Below are positions 15,333 to 23,129 of a stretch of DNA of 29,478 bases, piece by piece. A program made the position numbers and the translations under genes. Every line of letters begins with the position of its first letter. The stretch's first letter is position 1. Source of the stretch: Methanomicrobiales archaeon (GTDB lineage Archaea; Halobacteriota; Methanomicrobia; Methanomicrobiales; Methanoculleaceae); contig JAAYND010000021.1 in assembly GCA_012521035.1 (NCBI GenBank), forward strand, positions 1-29,478, in the 5' to 3' direction. Below the pieces are notes generated by a model. That model saw nothing but the letters and a program-made list of their open reading frames with translations. It was not told the origin of the DNA and searched no databases.

Positions 15333-15348
15333 GCCTGAAGAGCCGTCT

Positions 15349-15903
15349 TCACATGATTGTTCCGAGTCGCTGCTCCAGGAAATCAAGCCCTCTCTTAATG
15401 TCCACGATATTCTTCCCGCCGGTCAGGATGATCTTGCCGGAGCTGAAGAGGAGGGCAACGATCTTCGGATCCTCGATGCGGTACACAAGCCCCGGGAACT
15501 GCTCGGGTTCGTACTCGATATTCTCCAGATTGAGGGTGATCACCACCTTGTTCAGGTTGATGTACCTGCCCAGATCGTACGAACAGACGATGTTTGTGAT
15601 CGCAACCTGCGGCACATCGTAGGTCTCCACGCCGACGCTCCGGAGCGAATCCATGATAATATCCAGGCCAACAGGGAGATCTTCTTTCCTCCTGATACCG
15701 GTGAGAACCACTTTTCCCGAGGAGAATATCAGGGACGCGATCTTGGGCTTCTCAATGCGATAGACCGCTCCCGGGAACCTCTTTGAATTCAGCTCACAGT
15801 TTTTTATTTTATTAGATATTATTTCGAGGTCGATTGAGTCGGCAATTACCCCGGAAGCAACAATGTTCTCAATTTTCAGTGACTCGTATCCCTTCTCATC
15901 CAT
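15349..15903 (-). CDS. tbp: TATA-box-binding protein, divergent version
   Basis: General transcription factor that bends promoter DNA and recruits TFB. Two direct repeats of about 90 residues are present. Repeat one has LKIENIVAS, RFPGAVYRIEKPK and SLIFSSGKVVLTG. Repeat two has AITNIVCS, YEPEQFPGLVYRIEDPK and LLFSSGKIILTG. The DNA-contacting Asn of each 'NIV' motif and the four intercalating Phe positions (FPG and IF/LF-SSG in both repeats) are kept. Repeat one is unusual: LNSKRFPGAVYR replaces the common EPEQFPGLVYR, and CTGAK becomes LTGIR and LTGGK. ATG 15903 gives 184 residues, the usual length. Longer starts at 15918 and 15930 exist, but the TATA box predicts a transcript start near 15922. 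Confidence 0.93.
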   Translation of the reverse strand: MDEKGYESLKIENIVASGVIADSIDLEIISNKIKNCELNSKRFPGAVYRIEKPKIASLIFSSGKVVLTGIRRKEDLPVGLDIIMDSLRSVGVETYDVPQVAITNIVCSYDLGRYINLNKVVITLNLENIEYEPEQFPGLVYRIEDPKIVALLFSSGKIILTGGKNIVDIKRGLDFLEQRLGTIM

Positions 15904-15943
15904 CGATATGAGTATCATTTTTTGGACCATAATACTAATGGAT

Positions 15944-15953
15944 AATCTTTATG
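15944..15953 (-). promoter_or_regulatory. Likely TATA box of the tbp gene
   Basis: The complement reads CATAAAGATT, an AT-rich element just upstream of tbp. With a spacing of about 26 nt, transcription would begin near 15922, inside the longest possible reading frame. This favours translation from ATG 15918 or ATG 15903. Confidence 0.45.
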
Positions 15954-15985
15954 CTCCGCCGGGGGTTGGTGACCTTCCGCTTCGT

Positions 15986-15996
15986 AAATAGTTTAA
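15986..15996 (+). promoter_or_regulatory. Likely TATA box of the acyl-CoA synthetase gene
   Basis: AAATAGTTTAA lies about 40 nt before ATG 16030, predicting a start near 16017 and a leader of roughly a dozen bases. No Shine-Dalgarno sequence is visible ahead of the ATG. Confidence 0.45.
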
Positions 15997-16029
15997 GTTG
16001 TAAGCGCGCAAATCATTATTGATCACGTT

Positions 16030-17733
16030 ATGGCAGATGACAAAGAAAACCCGATCTCCTACGAAGACCTTTGCGCGAATTTCAAGATAGATGTCCCGGA
16101 ATACTATAATTTCGGCTTCGACGTGATCGATGCATGGGCGAAGAAGGACCGGAACCGGCTTGCCATGATATGGACCGACCAGGCGGGGAATGAGAAGAAG
16201 TACACCTTCTTCGATCTCATGCGCCTCTCAAATCAGGCGGTCAATATCTGTATAAAATACGGCATCAAGAAGGGCGACCGGGTCATGCTGATGCTCCCCC
16301 GGACCCCGGAGTGGTGGATCTTCACGATCGCCCTCATCAAGCTCGGCGCTGTGTACTGCCCTGCAACGACGATGCTGACGCCAAACGACCTGAAGTATCG
16401 CATCCAGGCGGCGGGCATCAAGATGATCATCACCATGGCCGAACACGCGGATAAGGTCGAGGAGATCCGGGATGAGTGCCCGACGTTGAGGGTCCGGCTC
16501 ATGATCGACGACACGAGAGATGGGTGGGTCAGCTATCCGGTAGAGCTCGACTACCCCGCGCCCTGTTCGCATAAACTGGTGAATCTCCCGGGGCTGCACC
16601 GGACCAGATCGACCGATCCCCTCCTGATCTTCTTCACCTCCGGCACCACCGGTGAGCCGAAGATGGTGATCCACGATCACACCTACCCGCTCGGGCATCT
16701 CGTCACCGCGCGCCTGTGGCATGACCTGCATGGGAACGATCTTCACCTGACGATCTCGGATACCGGATGGGGCAAGAGCGCGTGGGGAAAACTCTTCGGC
16801 CAGTGGATCGTGGGCGCGTGCATATTTGTCTACGATATCAGGGGCCGGTTCCATGCCACCGAGATCCTGCCGCTACTGGAGCGCTACGGGATCACGACGT
16901 TCTGCTGCCCCCCGACCATCTACCGGATGCTGATACTCGCTGACCTCGATAAGTTCGATCTCTCCGAACTCCGGCACTGCTGTAGCGCCGGCGAACCACT
17001 CAACCCTGAGGTTATACGGGCATGGGAGGAGGGGACCGGTATGACGATCTACGAGGGCTACGGTCAGACCGAGACGGTGCTCTGTATCGGGACATTCCCG
17101 GGCATGAAGCCCAAGCCCGGATCCATGGGGAGGCCCTCACCTGGCTGGCATATCGAGCTCCACGACGATGATGGGAATGCGGTTGGTGTCGGGGAGGAGG
17201 GACGCATCGCGATCAAGACGAACCCCCGCCCGGTCGGGTTCTTCCGTGGATACCTGAACAATGAGGAGGAGAACCAGAGGGTCTTTCAGGACGGATTCTA
17301 CTACACCGGCGATAAGGCGTGTATGGATGAGGATGGCTACTTCTGGTTCATCGGCCGCGATGACGATGTCATCAAGTCCTCCGGCTACCGGATCGGACCG
17401 TTTGAGGTGGAGAGCGCGCTCATGGAGCACCCCGCCGTGCAGGAGGCGGCGGTCGTCGGATCGCCTGACGTGATCAGGGGGTTGATCGTCAAGGCGTTCA
17501 TCGTCCTCAAACCCGGGTACCGGCCCACTGAATCGCTGATCAAGGATATCCAGAAGCACGTCAAGCAGGTGACAGCGCCCTACAAGTACCCCCGCGCGAT
17601 CGAGTTTGTAGACTCACTCCCAAAGACGATCTCAGGCAAGATCAAGCGGTATGAGCTCCGCGAGAGGGAGATGAAACAGTTCATAGAGAATAACTCCCAT
17701 GATTCCACTTCACCCGAGAGATGCGGGGAGTGA
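16030..17733 (+). CDS. AMP-forming medium/branched-chain acyl-CoA synthetase
   Basis: 567-residue adenylate-forming ligase that activates a carboxylic acid to acyl-AMP and then acyl-CoA. The A3 phosphate-binding loop FFTSGTTGEPKM is at about 199-210, A5 YEGYGQTET near 340-348, and A7/A8 YYTGDKACMDEDGYF then GRDDDVIKSSGYRIGPFEVE near 423-460. The C-terminal PKTISGKIKRYELRE (about 530-545) carries the catalytic lysine. The pattern, including ISDTGWGKSAWGKLFGQW, is that of the medium-chain (ACSM/Macs) family, not the larger acetyl-CoA synthetase, which is about 640 residues. In methanogens such enzymes are thought to salvage short or branched acids such as 2-methylbutyrate or propionate. The gene is monocistronic, divergent from tbp, with a tRNA gene after it. 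Confidence 0.9.
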   Translation: MADDKENPISYEDLCANFKIDVPEYYNFGFDVIDAWAKKDRNRLAMIWTDQAGNEKKYTFFDLMRLSNQAVNICIKYGIKKGDRVMLMLPRTPEWWIFTIALIKLGAVYCPATTMLTPNDLKYRIQAAGIKMIITMAEHADKVEEIRDECPTLRVRLMIDDTRDGWVSYPVELDYPAPCSHKLVNLPGLHRTRSTDPLLIFFTSGTTGEPKMVIHDHTYPLGHLVTARLWHDLHGNDLHLTISDTGWGKSAWGKLFGQWIVGACIFVYDIRGRFHATEILPLLERYGITTFCCPPTIYRMLILADLDKFDLSELRHCCSAGEPLNPEVIRAWEEGTGMTIYEGYGQTETVLCIGTFPGMKPKPGSMGRPSPGWHIELHDDDGNAVGVGEEGRIAIKTNPRPVGFFRGYLNNEEENQRVFQDGFYYTGDKACMDEDGYFWFIGRDDDVIKSSGYRIGPFEVESALMEHPAVQEAAVVGSPDVIRGLIVKAFIVLKPGYRPTESLIKDIQKHVKQVTAPYKYPRAIEFVDSLPKTISGKIKRYELREREMKQFIENNSHDSTSPERCGE

Positions 17734-17737
17734 TCAC

Positions 17738-17747
17738 CTTTATTTTG
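17738..17747 (+). promoter_or_regulatory. TATA-type promoter of the tRNA-Leu gene
   Basis: CTTTATTTTG is centred about 28 nt before the first base of the tRNA, the expected archaeal spacing. It is an isolated AT-rich run directly after the synthetase stop codon. Confidence 0.55.
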
Positions 17748-17770
17748 ATGAAAGTACTATAGTACCAGGC

Positions 17771-17855
17771 GCGAGGGTTGCCAAGCCAGGTCAAAGGCGA
17801 TAGGTTCAGGGCCTATTCTCGTAGGAGTTCGCCGGTTCGAATCCGGCTCCTCGCA
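17771..17855 (+). tRNA. tRNA-Leu (anticodon CAG)
   Basis: 85-nt cloverleaf. The acceptor strand GCGAGGG pairs with TCCTCGC (17848-17854, one G-T pair) and the discriminator is A at 17855. The anticodon stem ATAGG/CCTAT encloses the loop TTCAGGG, giving anticodon CAG for CUG codons. A long variable arm typical of class II leucine tRNA follows. The T arm is GCCGG-TTCGAAT-CCGGC. CCA is not encoded (TTC follows), so it is added after 3' trimming by RNase Z, whose gene is at the left end of this window. No intron is seen. Confidence 0.95.
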
Positions 17856-17864
17856 TTCTTTCTT
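17856..17864 (+). terminator. T-rich terminator of the tRNA gene
   Basis: TTCTTTCTT directly follows the discriminator base, a typical pyrimidine-rich archaeal termination tract. Confidence 0.5.
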
Positions 17865-18052
17865 ACCTCCCCGGCGGATCCAGGGAGGTGTGTTCGGACA
17901 CTCCAGATTGCGCGTCTATGACTTCAGGGGTTTTTCAGGGTGCCAGGTATCCGGGCATCGATGGTCTGAGATATCCTGACGGCATCGCCGCCGGGGTGCC
18001 TCGCGCACGTGGGACCGCGCGGTTACGGTCGGCGGCACCCCTGCCTGGAGGG

Positions 18053-18367
18053 TCATATCCGTTCGACCAGGGCAGCCCGGACCTCCGGCTCCTTCTCGCG
18101 GCTCTGTGCCTTCGAACGGAGATCTCTCAGAGATAGGCTGGTCTCCTTTGCGACGGTCGCAGTGATCGGGTCATCCAGACACCCGGGACGGCCATAGCGG
18201 ATACAGAACCGGGCCCCTGATTGCAGGGGCCGTGTCTGAGTGGGGGCATACTGCCGGACCGGGCCCCGGACCACCTGGATCACTCGCGCTACGATCCCAT
18301 CGCAGATCATTCCTTCGCGGGTCAACAGGCTCCGGGCGCGACCCGTCTCGATCATAACCTCCCTCAT
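18053..18367 (-). CDS. Hypothetical protein of 104 residues
   Basis: I do not recognise a family. The frame has gene-like codon use, with third positions mostly C or G and few rare codons. Its C-terminal part reads like a real soluble domain: ARFCIRYGRPGCLDDPITAT followed by the helix SLSLRDLRSKAQSREKEPEV. The N-terminus MREVMIETGRARSLLTREGM is less convincing and has no ribosome site, so the start could be further upstream, where the frame stays open without another ATG. It lies downstream of the transglutaminase gene on the same strand with a gap of about 100 nt. The opposite-strand frames here look random. It could still be a chance frame in GC-rich DNA. Confidence 0.4.
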   Translation of the reverse strand: MREVMIETGRARSLLTREGMICDGIVARVIQVVRGPVRQYAPTQTRPLQSGARFCIRYGRPGCLDDPITATVAKETSLSLRDLRSKAQSREKEPEVRAALVERI

Positions 18368-18464
18368 CGGGGTTCCAGAGTCAACCCCTGCGCGGTGTGC
18401 GGGTGATGAGAGTGTTACATGAGACTTCCCGGGGTGTGGATCGGAATTGCGCTCGATCCGGGTG

Positions 18465-18469
18465 AAAAA
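18465..18469 (-). terminator. Short T tract after the transglutaminase gene
   Basis: AAAAA on the + strand gives TTTTT on the minus strand, 6 nt after the stop codon and preceded by CCCCC. It is short, so support is modest. Confidence 0.35.
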
Positions 18470-18475
18470 GGGGGA

Positions 18476-20008
18476 TTATTGGTCGACAACCGCGAGGCTG
18501 ATGCTGAAGCCTTCCTGCCAGAAGAGATCCAGATCGTAGTCTGCCGTATCGGAGACGACCGCCGGGATCTGCCGGACAGCCCGGAAGACGACGGCATCGT
18601 CGGGGATGGCCGGGTCCATCGGGGCGTCGACATTCTTCTGGAATATGAGGCGTGTCGGATCGAGGTTCGCGGCGTAGTAGTCCTTGAACGCCGATCGCTT
18701 CTCCTCAGGTATGACGACCCAGTCTGCCGCCTCGGCGACAGTCACGTCGTCTGGAACCCAGCCGTAGCCGGGCAGGTAGTACTCCGCCCAGAAGTGGGCG
18801 CCGGGTGTCTCGGCGATCAGCATCTGGTAGCCCCCTATGGCGCGGGCGGGGATCCCGAGCGACCGGCAGAACGCTGAGAAGAGCATGCTCTGGGTGCCGC
18901 AGTCACCGTGGCCGGTCTCGAACATGTAGGTCGACTCAGCGACCCCGGGCTCGCGGGCATCGAGTGAACCGTGCGGGACGTGGCTGTAGGGATAGGTCTC
19001 GATGATATGGTAATAGATCATCTGCGCCTGGAGGTGCGGGTTTGTCTCGTTCCCGACGATCTCCCGCGCCTTCTCCCGGACTGCATCTGTGAGTTCGATG
19101 TTACGCTCGGATCGGGTGTAGAGCAGGTATTCAGGGTCACTCGTGTTGTACTTCCCGACCTTTGCCGGGTCGATACCACGGAAGATCTGCTCGTAGGAGA
19201 CAAAGTCGATATCCGCAGAGAGGACGAGGTCCCCGTTGACCGCTCCGACCGGAACCTCGTAGTAGACGTAGCCGATGGATCCCGTGGTGAACGGACCGGC
19301 GGCGATGAAGTCGGGGCACGAGAGGTTCGTGACGGTGACGTTCTTCTGCGCATCCGTCTCGACCGGAAGCGGGAACCAGATCTTCAGAACCCCGGACGAG
19401 GGGAGCGCCTCGTGCGGGATCTCCAGCCGTTCGACACCTGTGTAGTGTACCGGGTTTACGTAGGGCCCGGTCCCTTCGGGCTGATCTTCTGACCAGGCGT
19501 ACCGGGCAATGTAGTCGAAGTCGAGATCCCTCGCGTTCTGCTTCTGCATCTCATCGAAATGCGCGTAGAGGTAGTTCCCGGCGACATCGTTGAAGTAGAG
19601 CGTCTCGTTCTCTGAGACGATCGTCTGGGCGCGATTGTCCAGCCAGTCGGCTATGCCTGCGTCGGTGATACCGGGAACTCTCTCCCGCAACGCCGCCTCT
19701 GCGGCCGATCTCTTGAACGGGTACTCGATATATGTCCTGTTCGCCCGGAACATGGCGTTCCTCGCCATCAGCGCCTTATCTGTATCTCCGGCGTCGGTGG
19801 AGAGGGCATACGCCCTGGCGAAGCACTCTTCGGCGATCCGGTAGTTCGCGCTCGCGTATTCGGCCACCCCCCGGGCGTAGGCCTCGTCGGCCGGCGAGGC
19901 AGAGGATGCGCCGGGCAGGTTCTCTTCTGTTGTGGCAGTGCATCCTGCCACAAAGAGGAGAAGGATGGTGGATACGACCAGAAGTGCAGTGGTTGTGCAG
20001 TGGTTCAT
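18476..20008 (-). CDS. Lipoprotein with transglutaminase-like protease domain
   Basis: 510 residues. The N-terminus MNHCTTTALLVVSTILLLFV followed by AGC is a lipoprotein-type signal with lipobox, so the protein is probably exported and anchored outside the membrane. Residues about 40-85 look like a TPR helical pair (EYASANYRIAEECFARAYAL). The C-terminal transglutaminase-like fold has a complete triad: Cys370 in GHGDCGTQS, His405 in AHFWAEYY and Asp420 in GWVPDDV. Several N-x-S/T sites suit surface glycosylation. Archaeal proteins of this kind are thought to be surface peptidases or cross-linkers; substrate is unknown. ATG 20008 is preferred over GTG 20023 because the promoter predicts a transcript start near 20023. 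Confidence 0.88.
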   Translation of the reverse strand: MNHCTTTALLVVSTILLLFVAGCTATTEENLPGASSASPADEAYARGVAEYASANYRIAEECFARAYALSTDAGDTDKALMARNAMFRANRTYIEYPFKRSAAEAALRERVPGITDAGIADWLDNRAQTIVSENETLYFNDVAGNYLYAHFDEMQKQNARDLDFDYIARYAWSEDQPEGTGPYVNPVHYTGVERLEIPHEALPSSGVLKIWFPLPVETDAQKNVTVTNLSCPDFIAAGPFTTGSIGYVYYEVPVGAVNGDLVLSADIDFVSYEQIFRGIDPAKVGKYNTSDPEYLLYTRSERNIELTDAVREKAREIVGNETNPHLQAQMIYYHIIETYPYSHVPHGSLDAREPGVAESTYMFETGHGDCGTQSMLFSAFCRSLGIPARAIGGYQMLIAETPGAHFWAEYYLPGYGWVPDDVTVAEAADWVVIPEEKRSAFKDYYAANLDPTRLIFQKNVDAPMDPAIPDDAVVFRAVRQIPAVVSDTADYDLDLFWQEGFSISLAVVDQ

Positions 20009-20040
20009 AGAAGAGGAGAACACCTGGATGGTTGATGAAC

Positions 20041-20054
20041 ATTTCTATTTTTTC
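20041..20054 (-). promoter_or_regulatory. Likely TATA box of the transglutaminase lipoprotein gene
   Basis: The complement is an A-rich run, AAAAAATAGAAAT, centred near 20048. Transcription would begin about 20023, giving a 15-nt leader ahead of ATG 20008. Confidence 0.5.
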
Positions 20055-20509
20055 CGGGAGGCTTCATGCGGAATTCCGGAATCTCCTCGCAATATTTTCA
20101 CCCAACCTCAAAACTGCCCGCCTGGCAGCCGCTCTCAGGTTTCATCGGGCGAAGCGGCCGCTCCGGGGCGAGCACGGCAAAACCTCCTCCCACCCTGAAG
20201 GCAGATCCGCATCCCTGTCTGGAGGGCAGGATCATCAGAGATAGCAGGCCGGGACATACCATTCCATCAGTACCGTGCCGGGCAAAGACCGGTTATTACT
20301 GGAAACGAATCCTGAAAGCAGGCGGGGGTGCGCGAGGAATCACCTGCACCGCAAAGATGCACCGGGACAGAAAAGAGGATGCTCCTCGACTCAAACACCA
20401 TCGGAGCACCGCTCCCATCGGTTGCCCCGGCCGCTATTGCCCTCTCCCGGGGAGAAGGCCTGCCGGGGCAGGTCGACGGATGACGTGCCTGAACCGGGAA
20501 TAGCAGGGG
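20055..20509. other. Gene-poor spacer
   Basis: Over 450 bases hold no protein I can support. The open frames on the plus strand (for example 20066-20503) are rich in Arg, Pro and Gly, start without ribosome sites and show no domain. Short inverted-repeat pieces occur (GCGGAATTCCGGA near 20070), but no longer structure, tRNA or insertion-sequence ends were seen. Confidence 0.45.
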
Positions 20510-20764
20510 TTATTTGACCCTGCCAAACTCCTGGCTTACGTCCGCTGCGGAGTGGAATGTCTTATCCTCAAACATCTCGATGACCTCGATCACCGAGTCA
20601 GGTGCTTTGTTCTTCCTGGCATGGTTGATCAGGTCCTGTTTTCCTGCAGGGTAGTCTATACCGTGAAGGAATTTCTGGAATGCAGATGCACTCAGCTTTT
20701 CAACAGATGTGGTCTGTGCTGCAGAGGCCTGCCCGCCCCTGACTGAGGGTCTTTCTTCTGGCAT
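20510..20764 (-). CDS. DUF2795 domain protein
   Basis: 84 residues. A flexible, Gln/Ala/Ser-rich N-terminus is followed by SASAFQKFLHGIDYPAGKQD, NHARKNKAPDSVIEVIEMF and AADVSQEFGRVK. This is the DUF2795 pattern (a short helical fold with 'L.G.dYPa.K.dLi..A...gAp'). The family is widespread in bacteria and some methanogens. Its function is unknown to me. ATG 20764 is chosen because GGTGAG lies about five bases upstream; an in-frame ATG at 20791 would add nine residues not typical of the family. It stands alone between gene-poor spacers. Confidence 0.85.
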   Translation of the reverse strand: MPEERPSVRGGQASAAQTTSVEKLSASAFQKFLHGIDYPAGKQDLINHARKNKAPDSVIEVIEMFEDKTFHSAADVSQEFGRVK

Positions 20765-21159
20765 ACTTCTCACCACCAATGGCATTCGCATCCCATATGC
20801 CGGGACACGGACCCGCCCATAACGCCGAGAGAATAAAAATGTTCCGATGAGTTCTGGCCAGAATGGGGGATATTTGGGGAGACGATTTCAAGATAGGAGG
20901 AACGCCGGCGGGGGAGATGGAGGCAATGCATCTGCCGGGATCTACTGCGCAGAGGAGTAACTCTCTGATCGCCGCCACCCGGGAGTGCAGAGGTGGTAGA
21001 ATACCGGCACAAGACGCCATATCCGGGGATACCAGAGGGTGGTGGCTGCCGGGGATCTGGTACTACGGGGCAGGGGTTCCAGCGCGAACCTCTGCCCGGA
21101 GACCCCCTCGCAGTCCCGGTTGCCGGCATGCACTCAAAGAATGACGGGAGACCGGACGA
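20765..21159. other. Gene-poor spacer with a repeat-X-like fragment
   Basis: No credible gene. The sequence at 20789-20804 is identical over 16 bases to part of repeat module X at 28854-28869, and GGGGGATATTTGGGGAG at 20864-20880 resembles the next part of that module, displaced by about 60 bases. The rest, including an inverted pair AACCTCTGCCC / GGGGCAGGGGTT around 21067-21097, shows no clear RNA gene. Confidence 0.35.
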
Positions 21160-21723
21160 TCACCTGAAGACCTCAATTCCGGTGCGGATCTCTTCCATAT
21201 TTGAGTCGGCACCGGGGATGCCAGAACCACCGCTATCAAGGTACCTGCTTATACTGGCGAGGAGATCATCCAGAATGCTGCTGATGTACCGCCAGGACGG
21301 CTTTACGGAATCCGGAAGGAAACGCTCAACCACACCGCTGAGGTACCCACCTTCCCCGGTTCCGGAGTACCTCTCGATAAAGACGGTCTCTCCATCGACC
21401 CCACCATCGAGCACCGTCTCCTCTGACCGGTCAACCATCTGAAGCCTTATGGACTGCCCGCGCGGCAGGGAGATTATATCCCCGTGGAGGAGCGTCTCCC
21501 CTACCACCGGAGTGATTATGTGCACTTCCCGGCAGATGCAGGCGGATCCGCCAGGGTCAACGTATGTGATCCATCCGAGGACGGCATCGTCGGTCTGCAC
21601 CTGCACCACCGTCCGGAATGCATCGACCTGGAAGGGGTTCTCCTGCCCGGCAGCGCATGCCACGGGTGTGGCAATGCTCATCACGATGAACGCCACAAAG
21701 AGGATGATTAAACCTCTGCTCAT
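21160..21723 (-). CDS. Exported protein of unknown function
   Basis: 187 residues. MSRGLIILFVAFIVMSIATP followed by VACAAG is a clear signal peptide, with cleavage likely near residue 25. The mature part begins ENPFQVDAFRTVVQVQTDDA and is probably beta-rich, with a CICREVHIITPV strand holding two close cysteines and LPRGQSIRLQMVDRSE. The C-terminal third turns helical (YISSILDDLLASISRYLDSG). I recognise no family. Codon use is normal for the window. A TATA box immediately upstream suggests a near-leaderless, single-gene transcript. Confidence 0.7.
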   Translation of the reverse strand: MSRGLIILFVAFIVMSIATPVACAAGQENPFQVDAFRTVVQVQTDDAVLGWITYVDPGGSACICREVHIITPVVGETLLHGDIISLPRGQSIRLQMVDRSEETVLDGGVDGETVFIERYSGTGEGGYLSGVVERFLPDSVKPSWRYISSILDDLLASISRYLDSGGSGIPGADSNMEEIRTGIEVFR

Positions 21724-21745
21724 AGCAGGTCATTAATGATAGGAC

Positions 21746-21756
21746 TATTTAATTTT
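21746..21756 (-). promoter_or_regulatory. TATA box of the exported-protein gene
   Basis: The complement reads AAATTAAATAG in an AT-rich patch centred about 28 nt before ATG 21723, predicting a transcript that starts at or beside the start codon. Confidence 0.55.
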
Positions 21757-22055
21757 TCCTGCATTTTCCGGGAACATCCGTGGAAATTATGCATTATTAC
21801 AGGGATTCCGGGAAAGAACTATTCCATCCAGGGTGTCCGGGACAGTTCCCATGAAGGCACCCGCGCGCAGGTTGCCGTGCCCGGGTGGCAGGACCGGCCT
21901 GCCGGCCAGGAGGCGCCGGCGGGGATCTGCGAGAGGTTCTCTGTGCGCCCCATGCGGGAGTGAGTGGCAGAGCTCGCGGCCCGATGGGGGATGCGAGGAT
22001 CCGCAGAAGGCGACTGCCGGCGGTACTGTAACCACACCCCCGGGGGGCTATAGAT
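21757..22055. other. Spacer without a recognisable gene
   Basis: Divergent spacer between the exported-protein gene and the CGGC gene. The open frames show no domains and no plausible starts. The first part is AT-rich (GAAATTATGCATTATTACAGG near 21783) and may hold promoter sequence. The remainder is GC-rich, with the small palindrome-like GGCCTGCCGGCC near 21897-21908. Confidence 0.4.
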
Positions 22056-22063
22056 GCATTTAT
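22056..22063 (+). promoter_or_regulatory. Likely TATA box of the CGGC gene
   Basis: GCATTTAT is centred about 29 nt upstream of ATG 22089, predicting a leaderless or nearly leaderless mRNA. No ribosome site precedes the ATG. Confidence 0.45.
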
Positions 22064-22088
22064 CGCCTGTAGCGGAGAGTTTCCTTAC

Positions 22089-22418
22089 ATGAAAGTTGGT
22101 ATCATCCGCTGCCTGATGACCGAGGATATCTGTCCAGGAACCACGGACTTCATCGTGACCCGAGAGGGGAAGGGCGCTTTTGCAGAGACCGGCCCCGTTG
22201 AGATCGTCGGATTTGTCACCTGCGGCGGGTGCCCTGGAAAGAGGGCGATCCCCCGGGCGAAGATGCTTGTCGAGAGAGGGGCAGATGCGATCGTGTTTGC
22301 ATCGTGCATCACCAGGGGAAACCCCATTGGCTACCCGTGCCCGCACTACGCCGCCATACGGGAGAGCGTCATCAGGGCCCTCGGCCCGGATGTCAGGATC
22401 ATCGAGTATACTCACTGA
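22089..22418 (+). CDS. CGGC domain protein
   Basis: 109-residue cytoplasmic protein. It begins MKVGIIRCLMTEDICPGTTD and has the family signature FVTCGGCPGKRAIPRAKML near residues 42-60, then ADAIVFASCITRGNP and PCPHY. The pattern of Cys8, Cys15, the CGGC pair, Cys in FASC and Cys in PCPHY is typical of the CGGC domain family of anaerobes, proposed to bind metal or take part in redox chemistry; no precise function is established to my knowledge. Full length for the family. It stands alone between two promoters. Confidence 0.88.
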   Translation: MKVGIIRCLMTEDICPGTTDFIVTREGKGAFAETGPVEIVGFVTCGGCPGKRAIPRAKMLVERGADAIVFASCITRGNPIGYPCPHYAAIRESVIRALGPDVRIIEYTH

Positions 22419-22536
22419 CCGGGCAATGCCGCCCCTCGTAGCATGTGATGGTACGTCTATAGCCACACCGGGTGCCGGAGGGCGATCTGCTCCCCGGGGT
22501 GGCGGGATCTCACAACGCCTCTCATACAGGGGACGG

Positions 22537-22546
22537 AAAAACTTAA
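22537..22546 (+). promoter_or_regulatory. Likely TATA box of the PH-domain gene
   Basis: AAAAACTTAA is centred 30 nt before ATG 22572, which predicts an mRNA with almost no leader. Confidence 0.45.
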
Positions 22547-22571
22547 CCACCCTGGATCGATAGTTGATACC

Positions 22572-23129
22572 ATGTCTCTCGTCCGCGCTGGAGATGCGTT
22601 TGCGCCGGCACCGCAGTACCGGTCGTATCTCTACGCAACTCTGGTCCTGATCGTCGTCATATTCGTCCTGCCCTGGCTGCTCCCGACAATAGCCTTCGCG
22701 CCGAACGCTGGTGTGCTCATAGGCGTGCCGACCCTCGCCATCATCCTCTTCGTCCTCTTCTGGATACCGCTCTACTACAGGAGCATCACCTACCGCCTCA
22801 CCGCCACCGAGATCACCTGGCAGCGGGGCGTCTGGTTCAGGCAGACCGGCATCGTCCCCTACAACCGGATCACGAACGTCGATATCGCCCAGGGCCCCCT
22901 GATGAGGTTCTTCTCCTTCTCAGCACTCCACATCCAGACCGCCGGCTACTCCGGCCAGGCGCGGGCCGAGATCGTCCTCGCCGGGATCGAGGACGCCGGC
23001 GCCCTCCAGGAGAGGATCATGGGGTTTGTGCGGAGAGAAGAGCCGGTCGCGGTCGAGGGAGAGCCGGAGGCAGGCGATGCGGTCCTCAGGGAGCTCCGGG
23101 CGATCCGGAGGTTGCTTGAGGAGAGATAA
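22572..23129 (+). CDS. Membrane protein with bacterial-type PH domain (YdbS-like, DUF304)
   Basis: 185 residues. Two membrane helices (about 20-40, LYATLVLIVVIFVLPWLLP, and about 48-68, LIGVPTLAIILFVLFWIPLY) are followed by a bPH2 domain: YRLTATEITWQRGVWFRQTG, IVPYNRITNVDIAQGPL and ALHIQTAGYSG. The last 30 residues form a charged helix (LRELRAIRRLLEER). Such proteins are common and usually of unknown role at the membrane. Many occur as pairs with a larger multi-PH YdbT-type partner, but none is adjacent here. Single-gene transcript, convergent with pelA. Confidence 0.87.
   Translation: MSLVRAGDAFAPAPQYRSYLYATLVLIVVIFVLPWLLPTIAFAPNAGVLIGVPTLAIILFVLFWIPLYYRSITYRLTATEITWQRGVWFRQTGIVPYNRITNVDIAQGPLMRFFSFSALHIQTAGYSGQARAEIVLAGIEDAGALQERIMGFVRREEPVAVEGEPEAGDAVLRELRAIRRLLEER

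Noticed and set aside
16030..17733. Acetyl-CoA synthetase
   Set aside because: At 567 residues it is too short, and its motifs fit the medium-chain ACSM/Macs family better.
17888..18136. An 82-codon plus-strand frame after tRNA-Leu
   Set aside because: No ATG start, no domain, and it overlaps the better-supported minus-strand frame.
20066..20517. Plus-strand frames in the spacer after the transglutaminase promoter
   Set aside because: Compositionally biased products, no start signals, no domains, and mutually overlapping frames.
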